This document shows, in pieces, positions 36,929 through 48,124 of a DNA stretch of 64,000 nt. The stretch is taken from positions 1 through 64,000 of the forward strand of contig JABYQS010000007.1 of NCBI GenBank assembly GCA_022592435.1, written 5' to 3'. This stretch comes from Cerioporus squamosus (taxonomy: Eukaryota > Basidiomycota > Agaricomycetes > Polyporales > Polyporaceae). The position numbers were made by a program, and so were the translations under genes. Every line of letters starts with the position of its first letter. The first letter of the stretch is position 1. The notes under the pieces are model-generated. The model searched no databases and was not told where the DNA came from. It worked only from the letters and a program-made list of their open reading frames with translations.

Positions 36929-37527
36929 GTTTACTCTGCGTGCACGAAGGTGTTCGCTTGCGTACATATTGCGATGACGGTATGCCGCGACTTGACAGGT
37001 TCTCACGGTACATAGTCCAGGCAAGCGCTGAGACAATGTATGATGGTTAAAGCGGCCAGCGTATGATTTCTCAATAATTGGTATCGGAGCAAGTACGGCA
37101 TATATTCTGTCTCTCCTAGGCAGAAATTGGGCGGGTATATTGAAGGAGGGAGGACGGCCCAGGCATACTAGTACATCTGCGCATCAATGACAAGTACACA
37201 GTAAGTACTCTACATCCCAACGACCTCGATCGAGCTCAGAGACCGGTGTGAGCTCTACCGGTGTCAACTTATACCGTGGATGAGTCATGAAGGCCTGATC
37301 CCCCACGGCAAGTTGTTCTTTGTCGTATCAGAAGGGCGACAGGGAGCCCGCGATGACGGCATTCCCATACAGCGTCGCTTCTATCACTGAGAGTTTTCCT
37401 CGGCTCGGAGATAGGCCGTGCGCACGACTCAAGTGCCCGCAGCATCTGCGATAACAACCAGTCACTTCAGCATCATGTACGCGTCAGTGGATGAACGTGC
37501 TCACGGGGGTGAAGATCCAAGGTCTCT
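36929..37527. other. Intergenic region, Hv1 promoter side
   Basis: It should hold the promoter of the proton channel and the 3' UTR of the first DUF6533 gene. Nothing else is supported. Confidence 0.45.
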
Positions 37528-39233
37528 TTACATCGCGTACCCCTCAGTAACGAGTGACTCTGTCGTCCTCGAGATGACGACGATGTCTTCTGATACTGCG
37601 CTCAGCGGCCCACGGCGGAATGACAACATGCGGGTCTCCTCGAGAGCGACTGTGTCCCCTTGTGGAGACATTTGAGTAAGGGTCCATCGCCCTATACGGC
37701 GTGCATCGTCTTCAAGTAGACTCGGGTCGCGCAGGTTAAGACATATGCGGGAAATCAATGTAGTGGCAAGACTGTAGATGCGGGAGATCGTGGTAAGTAC
37801 GTATGCGCGCGAGCAGCATGGCGCAGCGGGGACATACGTGTTGGTGAGCGTGGTCGTGATGCCACGGTACGAGTCTCCAATCTAGTATATATGTGGAGGT
37901 CAAGTTCATCTTCGCGCTGATAAAGTCCAGCTTACGTTGGGTGCCTACATGAGAGAGTCAATTCCGAGAACCGGGCGAAGTAAGAAGGCGTACAGACCAG
38001 GAATGTCAGGATGTTGGCAATGTTGGCGACGACTAGTATGCTGGACTTCACATGAGCAACGAAGCTGCCTCTCGGCCGCGAAATGGACTGACCCATAGTA
38101 CATCGCCCCTGTGTGGCCACGCCGGTCAGCGCCTGGAAACAAATCAAGGATGTCCAGAGGAGCAGAACACACCGTCTCGGAAGAGCACCTGTAGTAACCT
38201 CTGACGTATCTCATGCCGCATATGAATGGTCTTCGCCACGGTGAGCACAAACACCGTCGTATCCAGGCAGAGCATTGCAATCCATCCTATAGCACTCCCT
38301 ACGCAGATTGGTATACTATATGTGAGGATACTGGTCAAGTTGTGATGACTCACGAAAACCCCTAGTGGAAGCGATGCGATCAGGGCCCGTACGTAGACAC
38401 TCGGATGAACTCACTGTTCCGCGCTCAACGAGAGGTCACAGCCGACAAAGGTGTACTGGGACGAGGTGTTGGCGGTTACAGCCTTGGTCTTCACGGTACC
38501 CGCGATCAGAGTACCCTACTGTTGCTGTCAGCGTCGGCATTCTACAACCATCCTAGCAGAGCGTACCGCGACCAAGACAAGTCCTAAGGCTGAGAGTGCA
38601 ACCAGTATGCGTCTGCTCCGCCCGTACAAGGCGTAAGTGCGGAGGATGAGGATCACTGCGGAGATAAATGAGATGCGAACACCAACGAGAGGAAGTGCGC
38701 GTACCGCCCACGATAACCTGTCCTAGGATGGCGTAGTACTGGTGATACGCCTGCAACTGTCGGCAACTGGACGTTCATCAGCGCAGTTCAAGGCAAGAGT
38801 CGGTCAGGTACCGACCGCTACACAAGACAGTTCGCAGTCAATCGGTGACAGATAAACCTGTGTAAAGCGCATACTCACCTCCGGCTTGAAGTGAACGAAG
38901 TACTCCAGTGCGACGGGGATGGAACCTAATAGACCCAGGTAACGATTGACGACGAAAAGAACCGACACCAGGGAGAATCGGGCCCTCTTCCAGAAATATT
39001 CAATCTCCATGGAAAGCGTTAGAGAGTAGTCGTAGTAGAGCATGGCTGTAGCATGGAGTTAGAGAAGAAATCCAGTATCAGGGAAGACTGCACATACTCA
39101 GCGCGACCACGGCGAGCGAATTGTTCCATCTGACTGAAGCTGCTCTGCAAGCGGTGCGTGAGCGACCTAAAAGGACAGTAGCAAAGAACCCGACGTACAA
39201 TGCCGCGGCGGCGTACAAGCTCTCGGTTGCCAT
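37528..39233 (-). CDS. DUF6533 seven-helix membrane protein, copy 1
   Basis: It starts MATESLYAAAALYVGFF. The diagnostic DUF6533 stretch follows across an intron: AMLYYDYSLTLSMEIEYFWK, then RARFSLVSVLFVVNRYLGLL. Further exons give HQYYAILGQVIVGG, an RTYALYGR-like helix, the extracellular SSQYTFVGCDLSLSAEQ, a helix with LCLDTTVFVLTVAKTIHMRH, RQRLLQVLFRDGAMYYG and the last helices. The C terminus contains TLISRICLNLRDPSLL, another conserved family feature, and a Ser/Thr/Glu-rich tail ending VTEGYAM. The topology is receptor-like. The family is abundant in mushrooms and has no proven role. A TATA-like box lies about 70 bp upstream. Exon joins in the middle were not all resolved. Confidence 0.75.
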
Positions 39234-39299
39234 GACTGGCAGGTTTGGATGCTGCGCTAAGGCATAAGGGCTCGAACGTGCTTGCAGCACTGTCGCGCA

Positions 39300-39307
39300 T
39301 TTATAAA
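39300..39307 (-). promoter_or_regulatory. TATA-like element of DUF6533 copy 1
   Basis: TTTATAAA lies 67-74 bp upstream of the start codon at 39233. It is symmetrical, so orientation is set only by position. Confidence 0.4.
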
Positions 39308-39970
39308 GACGGAGCAGGAGCGCGAATCTGCATATCGCCCCGGTGACGATAACCGCGCTCCGTCAGAATGACCACGGCCTTCGTGAGACCTCTTCCCACG
39401 CTCAGCCACCCGGGGTGCGATTCCCAACGTTTGTGAGCAAATCACGTAGTTGGCTTCCCCAGCCCCCGTGGCTGAGAAGCCAAGAGGACACGATGTTATC
39501 GTTCTGCGGTTCTCAACCACGCAACGTCCAGCTTCGGGAGCCTGGACACGAGGACAACACGCACCTCCGTATACCCCGCTCCCCCCTCACGACCGAATGC
39601 TTCGCGTCAGTGAAGACGCAGCCGAGCTCGTCGGCGAGCTAGAAGGCGGGACTGAGCGCTTCTCAGATCCGGAACCGGTCGCATCCCACGACCCGCCGGT
39701 CGGTCGCCCTTGCCGACGAACCTGATTTGGCAGAAGGTGCGTCGAAATGCAATCCTCGAAGCCGGATATGGGACGATCAAAAGTTTATTCGAGAGAGAGC
39801 AGAGCTGCGCCGTCTGCCATATGACAGGCCTGCACGACCCGACATCATCGTCGTTGATGAGACAGCGTCCGGACCCCCCTGTGACTCCAGTGCTCTGCAG
39901 TGATTGGCGTCACTATGGGACACTGACTTTGCGGAGAGACCAGCACGACTCGCTCACCTGTTTTCACGTT
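39308..39970. other. Intergenic region in the DUF6533 array
   Basis: No gene with motif or splice support. Short GC-rich frames on both strands lack a start in good context. Confidence 0.45.
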
Positions 39971-41622
39971 TCAGACGGTGGAGTCGGTACCTGTGGTGTT
40001 GCTCATCTCGAATGCGTCAACCGCCACCGTCGCGGCTCGGAACGATATCATCCTTGAGCTGAACTGCCCGGTGGACCAGGCCTCATAGTGACTGGCGCCG
40101 TTGCCACGCCTGGTCTGGATGCTTGGGTCTCGGATATTGAGCATCAGTCGAGACGTGAGTGTAACGGAAAGCCTTCGCTGCCATGAGCACGACCGCACAA
40201 CTACCACGAAGTGGAACTTACACGTTTGTCAATGTGGTTGCGGTCCCTTCAGAGGAGAGTTCGACTGTGCAGCATCGACGCATCAACCTTCACTGACGGT
40301 GCAACCATGCAGAAGGCTCACAGGAGTAAGCTGGACGAAGTATGATCAGCCAGGACTGAGCACCACAGCAGGGGTAAGACGTACCAAGAACGTGAGGATG
40401 TTCACTATGTTGACTGCGACAAGAATGCTGGATCTTTTTGAGCGCTTGCGAATTTGTAGGGGTCTCATGAACGTACGCAAAGTACACAGTTCCTGAGTAT
40501 GGTGGATGCGGTGAGCTCGCCGTACGAAACCGCTGTGAATAAGGACGTACCGTCACGGAAGATCGTCACCAGTAGTCCCCCAGCCACCTCCCTTCGCACT
40601 TGGATGGCCTTCCAGAACGTCAAGGCGAAGATGCAGCTGTCGAACCACAACATGGCGCTCCATGCAAGTGCCAGATCTGCGAGTCATTCAATAAACGGAC
40701 ACGAAGCAGGATATCATGGGACATACGGATACCCCTGCGGCATGAATGACGTTCAGAGGAATGCAGTCAGCGGGGGCTGTCGACTCACTGGTCATTCGTT
40801 AGAGCCAGATTGCATCCCGGGGTGTTGAAGCCCAATTGGGTGTCGTTAGTCAAGACGCTCTTGCCAGTGAGGACGGCCGTCTTTCCAGAGAAGGTCGTAT
40901 CAGCGCGCCTGGTAGGAACCAGGGCCAGTTAGGTCACGTACAAGGCATTGTATGCCTCCTCCAATGTGCGCGCCGATCAGAAAGACCAACATCCGTTTGC
41001 TGCAGTTATAGAGCGCATATGTACGCAAAATCAGGAGGACTGCTCCGTGCAGTCAGCATTCATCCACTGGAGGTGTTAGCTCAGAACAGACGTACTCGCG
41101 ACAATTGCTTGGCTCATGATTGCATAGACCTGGTGATACAATTGGAACTGACGACACCTGTATGTATTGAGACCACCTCCACAAACAGACATGGAGGAGT
41201 ATCGTACCGCTGGGCGCTTTGATTTAGCGTGCCGACGGAATGTACGGATCGTCCCACTCACATGTTCAGAGAAATCTGCGGGAAAGTACTCGAGAAAGAC
41301 GGGGATGGGACCCAACAGGCCGAAATAGCGACTCAATGCGAAGAGGAAGGACGAAAGTGAGAACGAGGGTGGACTCCAGTACCACTGGATCTCGGATGTC
41401 ACCGTCAGCGCATAGTCATAGTAAAGAACGGCTGTCCAGATGACCGTCAGAGCATCGTTGGGAGGTCATGCACAGAAACGTACTGAACGCCGCTAGTGTG
41501 AGAGCGGTGTCGACTCGCAGGGCGTTAGCACTGACAAGAGAAGAATTCAGCTCGAGCGTGGTAGTAAGGAATCAAGTCGGATGCACTCACTAGTACTCGG
41601 CTGAGGGCTGTAGAGACTCCAT
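39971..41622 (-). CDS. DUF6533 seven-helix membrane protein, copy 2
   Basis: It starts MESLQPSAEYY, with an intron after the second Tyr. The next two exons read ANALRVDTALTLAAF and TVLYYDYALTVTSEIQWYW, followed by SFSLSSFLFALSRYFGLLGP. Later segments are FNTPGCNLALTNDQ (equivalent to the GCDLSL.EQ loop of copies 1 and 3), AMLWFDSCIFALTFWKAIQV, RREVAGGLLVTIFRDGTVYF and the conserved VTLTSRLMLNIRDPSIQTR near the C terminus. It ends EMSNTTGTDSTV. The overall layout and intron positions after the first exon match copies 1 and 3, so tandem duplication is likely. Function is unknown. Exon joins in the middle were not all resolved. Confidence 0.72.
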
Positions 41623-41704
41623 ATGCACGACGTGCTCACAGTTCAGGAGTAGGGGAAGGGCAGACCGAACATATGGGGGAATGTCTTTTCACAGCTGCTT
41701 CGGT

Positions 41705-41710
41705 CTTATA
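41705..41710 (-). promoter_or_regulatory. TATA-like element of DUF6533 copy 2
   Basis: TATAAG on the minus strand, 83-88 bp upstream of the start at 41622. Assigned by position only. Confidence 0.3.
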
Positions 41711-42770
41711 GCGCGAATAGACTCGAGAGTTCCCGTGAGGTGCCCGCGAGGCTATGTCGGGAACAAATAGGAGCGAGACCGCCCCATGCCACAGCAGATC
41801 TCCTGCTATGATTGTCGCAGTATGAACTCAATACCTGCGACCTATCAGAGGCGCACCTCAATGACCTGCGCAGCAATCTCAACCACAGAAGTTCAAGTCA
41901 CCACAACTGAAGCCAACCAGAAGCTCAGTGGGGAAGATCCTCTCCGTTTCCGCCGCTGAGCTTGGCAGGGCATGCGCACGCTGGACCGGGATGGCGTCCA
42001 TCGTTCTCACCGTCGAGGCGCGTCCCACTGCACCCGACCTTGCCGCTTTTGCCAGTGCCATGTTATCAAGAGCTTAAACCGTGGCAGCTCATGTCACCGA
42101 GACCTGCGAGTGCGGCGATGTGCGACAGTGCCACACAAGTGCTGCATGACAGGAGTCGAGGCCAGCCTTGCATGCGGTCGCAATACTTCCCAGGTTGACA
42201 TGATGTCTAGTAAGGTTGCACGATGAGAAGGGCGCGGCGCCGACTTCGGGTTTGGCCGAACCCTCATCACGAGCACATCTGCGGATTCGAGTCTTCAGTG
42301 ACAGTCCGAAGTCCACGGATGACATGCAGACTGGGTCGGGTCTCCTACCAAGTCTATTCTCGTCGCCTGGGGATCCACGGCAAGGCAGTCCCGCTGAGAA
42401 ACTCCGCACCGATTGCGATCGGGGGCACTCTAAATGGTGAGGCACTGGGGCAGGAACGAGGGTCAGGATGGCACTCGGCGAAGACGGGAGAAGCACCAGA
42501 AGCAAAATACATTGACAGTTGGGGGATGTGCAGGATTACGGTGATATGATCGCATTATACCCTGCAGTGCAAGAAGCACCGTCAATCCCGCCGGCAACGA
42601 CCAATACACAACGCAGCTCACCATAGTACAGTTTCTCAATTGAATGTCCGGAACCCAACCTGCGCGTACGCCAAGAACCGTCAGAATGTGTTCAACTAGG
42701 AGCGCCGCGCCCTCTACTCGCCTTATTCCTACAGCGCAGCTGTGACGTCCCTGTCCCTGCCGTAGAGGGA
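41711..42770. other. Gene-poor gap, possible remnant of a membrane-protein gene
   Basis: No intact gene is seen. On the minus strand at about 42480-42740 one frame stays open for some 85 codons without a good start and contains two hydrophobic stretches (AALLVEHILTVLGVRAG and CVVYWSLPAGLTVLLALQG) separated by a short loop with Cys. This could be a decayed piece of a DUF6533-like gene lying directly downstream of copy 3. The similarity is too weak to call. Confidence 0.3.
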
Positions 42771-44442
42771 TCAGAAGTATTCCCTTGGATATTCCGATGT
42801 CTGAGTTTCAACTGCAAACGCTTCTATCTGCGTCAGAGTGTAGCCGGCACTAGTCGTCGGCGCTGCGGTTGTATCGTTCCATCCCGTCGTGGTGCGCTGC
42901 ACTTGCCGCAGATTCGGATCGCGCATGTTGAGGATGAGGCGAGAGGTGAGCGTCGTTGACAGCCTGTCACAGAATTGAGAGAGAGACACCGGAACATGCA
43001 GAACCGCCCACGAACACATTCGTCAGAGTCGTGTCCATTCCTTTCAGCGGAGATCCGGACTACGGATTGACGGATTAACGACAACGGCTGTGAACGCAAA
43101 TAACAGACGTACGCGTGTGATCTGGGAACTGGTTAGCATACTAACCTGGAGGAAAAGACGAGACTCGAGCTCACCATGAAGGTGATTATGTTGGATACGT
43201 TAGAGGCGACAAGGATACTGAGGCGTGTCGTCAGCATTACCAATGCACCGACTCAGAACGATAGTGTATATTACCCGTAGTAAATTGTACCTAAGGCGGC
43301 AATGGGTCAGTGTTCCATCGCGCCATCATGGGAAAAAGCTCTGCTGACCGTCACGGAACATAATCTCCAGCAACCCACCGGGAAAGTATCGGCGCACCCG
43401 GAAGGCTTGAACCAAAGTAAGCACAAATATGGTCGTATCGAACCATAGCATGGCGGACCACGCCAGAGCTAGATCTGTAATCTTCGTCAGTTTCAGACAT
43501 GGTTGCGTTTTTCAAAAGACCATCGTACGTATGCCTCTGTAAGAGCGTGAGTACTAGCACTCTAGGTGTGATAGAAGAGAGTAATCCATACTGTTCGTTC
43601 GTGAGGGATAAATCACAGCCGGAGTAGGTGAATGGCAGGGGAGTGGTGGTATGAATCGGGCTGCGGCTCGTTACAATGGTGATCTGCACCTGCCCGTTCC
43701 AGTACGTTCGTGTTGTCATAGAAAGATCTCCTCACCAGGCAAGCAATGGCCCCTCCAACGTGGGTTACTATGAGGAGGGCGAGGATACGTCGGCTACGAT
43801 CGTACAACGCATACGTGCGAACTACCAGCATGACTGGAGAACGGTGAGAACAGGTAGCCATCATGTGATCGTACATGCAGCTCACCTGCAACGATCCCTT
43901 GACAGGATATCGCAAATGCTTGGTGGTAAGTCTGTAACTGACGACAGCTGCACGGGAGGGAAGAGCAGCCTTGTTAGCTGAATTGGATCAAATCGCCTGC
44001 CTACATGCCTTACCGCTAGGAGAGTGGATGGTCAACATGGAGTTGGTCGGATGAGTGGGGAGAATTATGTCACTTACATCTTCCGGAAGATCCACGAAGT
44101 ACTCGAAAATGAGCGGAATTGGGCCAATGAGCCCATAGTATCGGATGATGACGAAGAGGACGGAGACTGTCGAGACACTGGCAGACTTCCAGAAGAACTC
44201 GACCTCGCTGAACAACGTGAGGCAGTAGTCGTAATACAGGACAGCTGACAAACGTTAAGAACCGCTGGACGTCGGCTGGAACGGTGAGAACGCACTGAGC
44301 CCGACGAGCGTCAAGTAATTGTTGAAGCGGACAGACGAAGCCCTACGAAGGCAGGTTAGTTCGTAAGCGAGGTGCCAAGAGTCCAAACCGACACCCACCA
44401 GTACTCAGCGGCGGCCTGCGCAGACTGCAATGTTGAGCTCAT
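42771..44442 (-). CDS. DUF6533 seven-helix membrane protein, copy 3
   Basis: It starts MSSTLQSAQAAAEYW. Introns then join ASSVRFNNYLTLVGL and TVLYYDYCLTLFSEVEFFWK, followed by VSTVSVLFVIIRYYGLIGPI and FEYFVDLPED. Further on come VVRTYALYDRSRRILALLIV (helix and basic loop), LPFTYSGCDLSLTNEQ, LALAWSAMLWFDTTIFVLTL in pieces, and the C-terminal TTLTSRLILNMRDPNLRQV. The tail ends EYPREYF. The intron after the EYW codon and the next intron before TVLYYDY occur at the same places as in copy 2. Function is unknown. Exon joins in the middle were not all resolved. Confidence 0.75.
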
Positions 44443-45924
44443 TGGGACTTGTGACCTTGCTGGGAAGGACGGGGAGGGAAAGGTTGGCGTGCGCGAGCGG
44501 CGGCACCTGGGACTTGCCTCGCCATGTATATGGTACAGCGCAGTGGGAACGCGCGCCAGGGGCCATTCTGATGCGGAGCAGGCCATCTCCACCGACGAGC
44601 CCTCGAGGCGCAAGGAAGTGTTGACGATTCGGCAGTACTGACACATCGGCGCCATTGACGCCTATGTGACCACCTGTCAAGTCCAAGTCAAGTTTGACAG
44701 TGTGTGCCGTCGCGGACCTACCACCAGAGCGACCACGTAGGGAAAAGCACCCGACATGTTGTATGTCGTATGGCACCTGCGACATACACCTTCTGCGGGA
44801 CCGGTTAGTATGTCACACCTAGTGCGACAAACCGAAGGTAAAACAGATACTCACAAGTACATTGTTCCCACCAGCACATGATGACACTCTCAGTGCATTG
44901 TTCCATGACGACGTAGGGTTTGTTCTGAACCTCCTTCATTGGCGTTAGACCGATGTTCGCTCCCACCTAATAGTCTCTTCGACTTACCTTTATGTCCGTC
45001 CCTTGCGGGGTAGCAGGCATTCGGCGTGAGTTACGAGAGCAACAACGTGTAATTCCCATTGAGCTGGCTGTTCGGGGATATCGATAAGAAGATCTGTCAG
45101 TGCGCTGTCGGAATAGGGCGCGACATCTGACGTTGCAGGCGCGCCGAGAGTCCATAGAAATGACAGCGATCGGCGAGCACTAGAGGTTCTTGTGCTGATG
45201 CGTGATACGCAGCTGGTGGTTCCGTTGGCTATGTACGAGGATTCCGGCTGTGCATGAAGCCATTGCGCTGTCAACCTTGTTAGTACTTGACGCACACACA
45301 GGACGCGTTAAGCTGAGCGTACTGACCAGGCAACGTACCTATGAGCATGAGGGACCATCACCAGGCGACAGGATATTGCAACCATGTATACGGATAATCA
45401 TGTAGAGTTGAAATCTGTAGAGTTCGTCGTCCGTCTCGAGAGCTCGAGGCGCAACTGCGAGGGCGTCTACAGGTGCGGGCCGGTCGAGCGTGTCGCCTAC
45501 ATAGAGGCGATCTCCCAGTCGATCTCAATTGTCTCTTCCGCCCGACTTGAACTTGTCAGCTTCGCGGACCAGCGTACATACGGATTCCTGAGCCGCGGCT
45601 TTCTGGTGGCTGATCTGAGCTGCGAGTCGTGCAGACTGTAGGAGGACTGTGCACGGTACGTACTCGTTTGCCAAGCATATGACGACAGAGCCTCTGGCTT
45701 CCCGACCGCGCGTCGAGTCCGAGTCCATGTGCGTCCATCCGGTGCTTGCGCTCGAGCTCCCCCGAGACAACGTCAATCACCCTTGTACCCCAACCACCAT
45801 CTGATAATCCGCCAAGCTGGCAGCACCTATCGCGAAACCGCTCCTCATCCTCACCGCCCTCATCGGCGCATACTACCTTCTTCTCCGCCCCTTCGACCGC
45901 TACCACACCGCGCACTCGAACCCA
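44443..45924. other. Uncertain stretch between DUF6533 copy 3 and the gene at 45925
   Basis: Nearly 1.5 kb without a firm gene. On the minus strand there are plausible exon pieces. One is at about 44870-45030, with a good GTAAGT donor and the Cys/Trp-rich reading MEQCTESVIMCWWEQCT. Another is near 45510-45720, whose frame ends EETIEIDWEIASM before a TAG. The second could be the C terminus of a small gene divergent from the one at 45925. Neither has a recognised family or a complete structure, so no CDS is called. Confidence 0.3.
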
Positions 45925-46461
45925 ATGTCATCCTCATCTGCCTCAGGCTGGCATGCTCGCGCCAATCCCTACACCTCAGCGGCAGAGTTCACTCCCTCGA
46001 AGGACGCCCTCGTCTTCGCTGTCTTGCTGAACGCCCCTGCCGATCCCGAGGGCTTCACGATGGCGCTCTTCCGGCCTGATATCGCCGTGGATGCGCGGGG
46101 ACGTGTCCTTCAGCTGAGACCGGAGGACTTCTCCACGCTCGCCTCGCTTGCGGAGGAGGCGACGCGCCTTCCCGATACGGGCTCGTTCATGAACGCCTGG
46201 CGCGTCGCCCACGACCGCACCAGCCAGAAGATTGACAGGCTGTTCACCCGAACGCCGTCTGGAAAGCTAAAAGAGATCAGCGTCCAGGGATGGCATGCGG
46301 AGAAGAAGAAGCTGCAGACGGCGGTTGGGGAGCACGAGGAGCTGCCATCTGTGTTGCAAGAGTTGTTTGGGTATATCCAGGAGGGGAGGGCCGACTACCA
46401 GCGCGGACAGGTTGATAACGCTGATGTGATTGAGAAGGTGAAGGCCCTTGTTGCGGCGTGA
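45925..46461 (+). CDS. Hypothetical single-exon protein (178 aa)
   Basis: An intron-free frame with strong third-position C/G bias and a clean start (MSSSSASGWHARANPYTSAA) and stop. The sequence is soluble and mixed alpha/beta: a hydrophobic strand region (DALVFAVLLNAPADPEGF), FRPDIAVDARGRVLQLRPED, a helical middle (FSTLASLAEEATRLPDTGSF) and a charged helical C terminus (LPSVLQELFGYIQEGRADYQ ... DVIEKVKALVAA). No signal peptide, membrane span or known motif is seen. It converges with the FUN14 gene, about 190 bp between stops. I do not recognise the family; codon bias and length argue that it is real. Confidence 0.65.
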   Translation: MSSSSASGWHARANPYTSAAEFTPSKDALVFAVLLNAPADPEGFTMALFRPDIAVDARGRVLQLRPEDFSTLASLAEEATRLPDTGSFMNAWRVAHDRTSQKIDRLFTRTPSGKLKEISVQGWHAEKKKLQTAVGEHEELPSVLQELFGYIQEGRADYQRGQVDNADVIEKVKALVAA

Positions 46462-46650
46462 TGGTGAGTCGCATCTTCGAACGGACTTCATGAGCGTGCG
46501 TAGGATCTTAATTTTATCGGATAAACTAGGACGAGGATGGCTCCTCCCAACTTGGTGTACAATATCTGTAACAGTATCAAGTGCTCAACATCGCTATCTT
46601 ACATACTGTCCGTGAACCGTCCATGGGCATCTAAAAGGGTCTCCTGTCGT

Positions 46651-47511
46651 TCAGCCGATGCGGAGGCCAAGAACGAATCCCGCGATGAAGGTCGCCCTTG
46701 GCGGGAAGTCTGCGGTCAGGAAGTTGACGATCCAGCGGAAAAGCGAGCCGACATTTGGCGGCCTGCTGACTCCTGAGGCGTCCTTTGTGTAGAAGAGGTT
46801 TTCAAATCGACCCGCGGCACGGCTCCAATCAACCCGTAGGAGCGACAGGGAACCAAAGTACTGTCATTGTGGAGAGGAGGATGCTCATCAGGGGACTGCG
46901 CGCACTGCGGTCGATGGAGATTACTCACCTGGAGGACAACGAAGATCCCACCAAGCGCGAACGCCACGAAACGCGCGCCCTTCTTCACGAACACGCCTGC
47001 GCAGACGCCGCACACGGTCCCAAATGACAGTTCGTACAAATTGATGCTCGACTGCGGTGGGGGAGGAAGAGGATAAGGGTCCGAGGAAGCAATACTGTTT
47101 GGGGCCGGGGGAGTCGTTTCGGCCACCTTTTTAGGCTGGATAGCTGAGATTATGGGTCAGCAATGCGCGCATACATTCAGCCAGACTTGACATACGATCG
47201 CAGTAGAGAATTGGAGCAGCCAGAAAAGTCAGCGCCAGGCCGACGCCAGCAAAGCCGAGTTTCATTATCCCGCCGGCCCATGCGCGATAGAATTCCTTGC
47301 GACTGAAGGCGGCGGCAGCTGAGCGCGGCGGGGAGGCGAGGGAGGAAGATGGAGGACGCGCGGAATGAACGTAGGGGCGGAGGGTGCATCCACCGCGATG
47401 AAAGTTGGGGCTGAAGAACGCCTTGGTTGATGAAGGCGACGACGCGCATGGGGTTCTGCGTAACGTGCCGTAGACTTGGCGGGAGAGTAAGGAAGGTAGG
47501 ACGGGCAGCAT
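46651..47511 (-). CDS. FUN14 domain protein, predicted mitochondrial
   Basis: The start MLPVLPSLLSRQVYGTLRRT is a strong mitochondrial presequence, extended by an Arg/Ser/Pro-rich region. A membrane span follows (MKLGFAGVGLALTFLAAPIL). An intron with donor GTATGT splices YCD to PIQPKKVAETTPP. The FUN14 core comes next: LYELSFGTVCGVCAGVFVKK, GARFVAFALGGIFVVLQYFG, then VDWSRAAGRFENLFYT and a last hydrophobic hairpin RWIVNFLTADFPPRATFIAG ending FVLGLRIG. Animal FUNDC1 is an outer-membrane mitophagy receptor; many fungal members carry presequences and may sit in the inner membrane. The frame stays open for 88 codons upstream of this ATG, but without the same codon bias. Confidence 0.85.
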
Positions 47512-48124
47512 GGCGCAGGCAGAGGACGGTGGGGAAGCAAGGTTAGGCAAGGATCGTTGTCGCGACGGTGAGAGGGGTATCAGAGTGAAGTGTGGGGCGC
47601 TCGCTGCTCGAATCGATCCCCCCTCACCGGGACGGTCCTCGCCGCGCTTGATGTCATAGATGATACGTGCATCCAGGAGTACTTCAGACGGTCTCAACAT
47701 AACTGCGCGACCATTAATGTGAATGTTGTTATAACACGTCCCAGTTTTCGGGTCGATGTATACGGACAGTCTCATGAGGACCGTCCGCCGCTCGCAGCCA
47801 GGAGCTGCATTGAAGGCTACATGAGGCAGAGTCAGTCAAGCATCACCAGGCTAGTGAGGTCAAAGGCATCTTCCACGCATACAATTCTGCTCTCCTGACA
47901 GAGTAAACCACGCCTAAGCATGCAGCCTGAGACTGCCAGGGTCCTGTACTCCTGGCGTTGTGTGAAGCTCCCAAAGCGGTAATGCAAGCGCCTGAGTAGA
48001 CGCCATCCTGTTCGGGCAGTAGGTTCTCGGGCGCTTGAAATTTCTGTAACTTTGCTCCCTGCTGCTTCTCCGCTGCGTTCCCTGTAACCCGGACGCCGCC
48101 TCTCCTCCTACATCTACCCCTACT
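47512..48124. other. Divergent promoter between FUN14 and NOP2 genes
   Basis: About 610 bp between divergent starts. An 88-codon upstream extension of the FUN14 frame lies at 47512-47775. No separate gene is supported. Confidence 0.45.

Noticed and set aside
37528..45300. Whether the gene-poor 37-45 kb stretch is a transposon-rich region
   Set aside because: No terminal repeats, target duplications, transposase, reverse transcriptase or integrase motifs could be seen on either strand.
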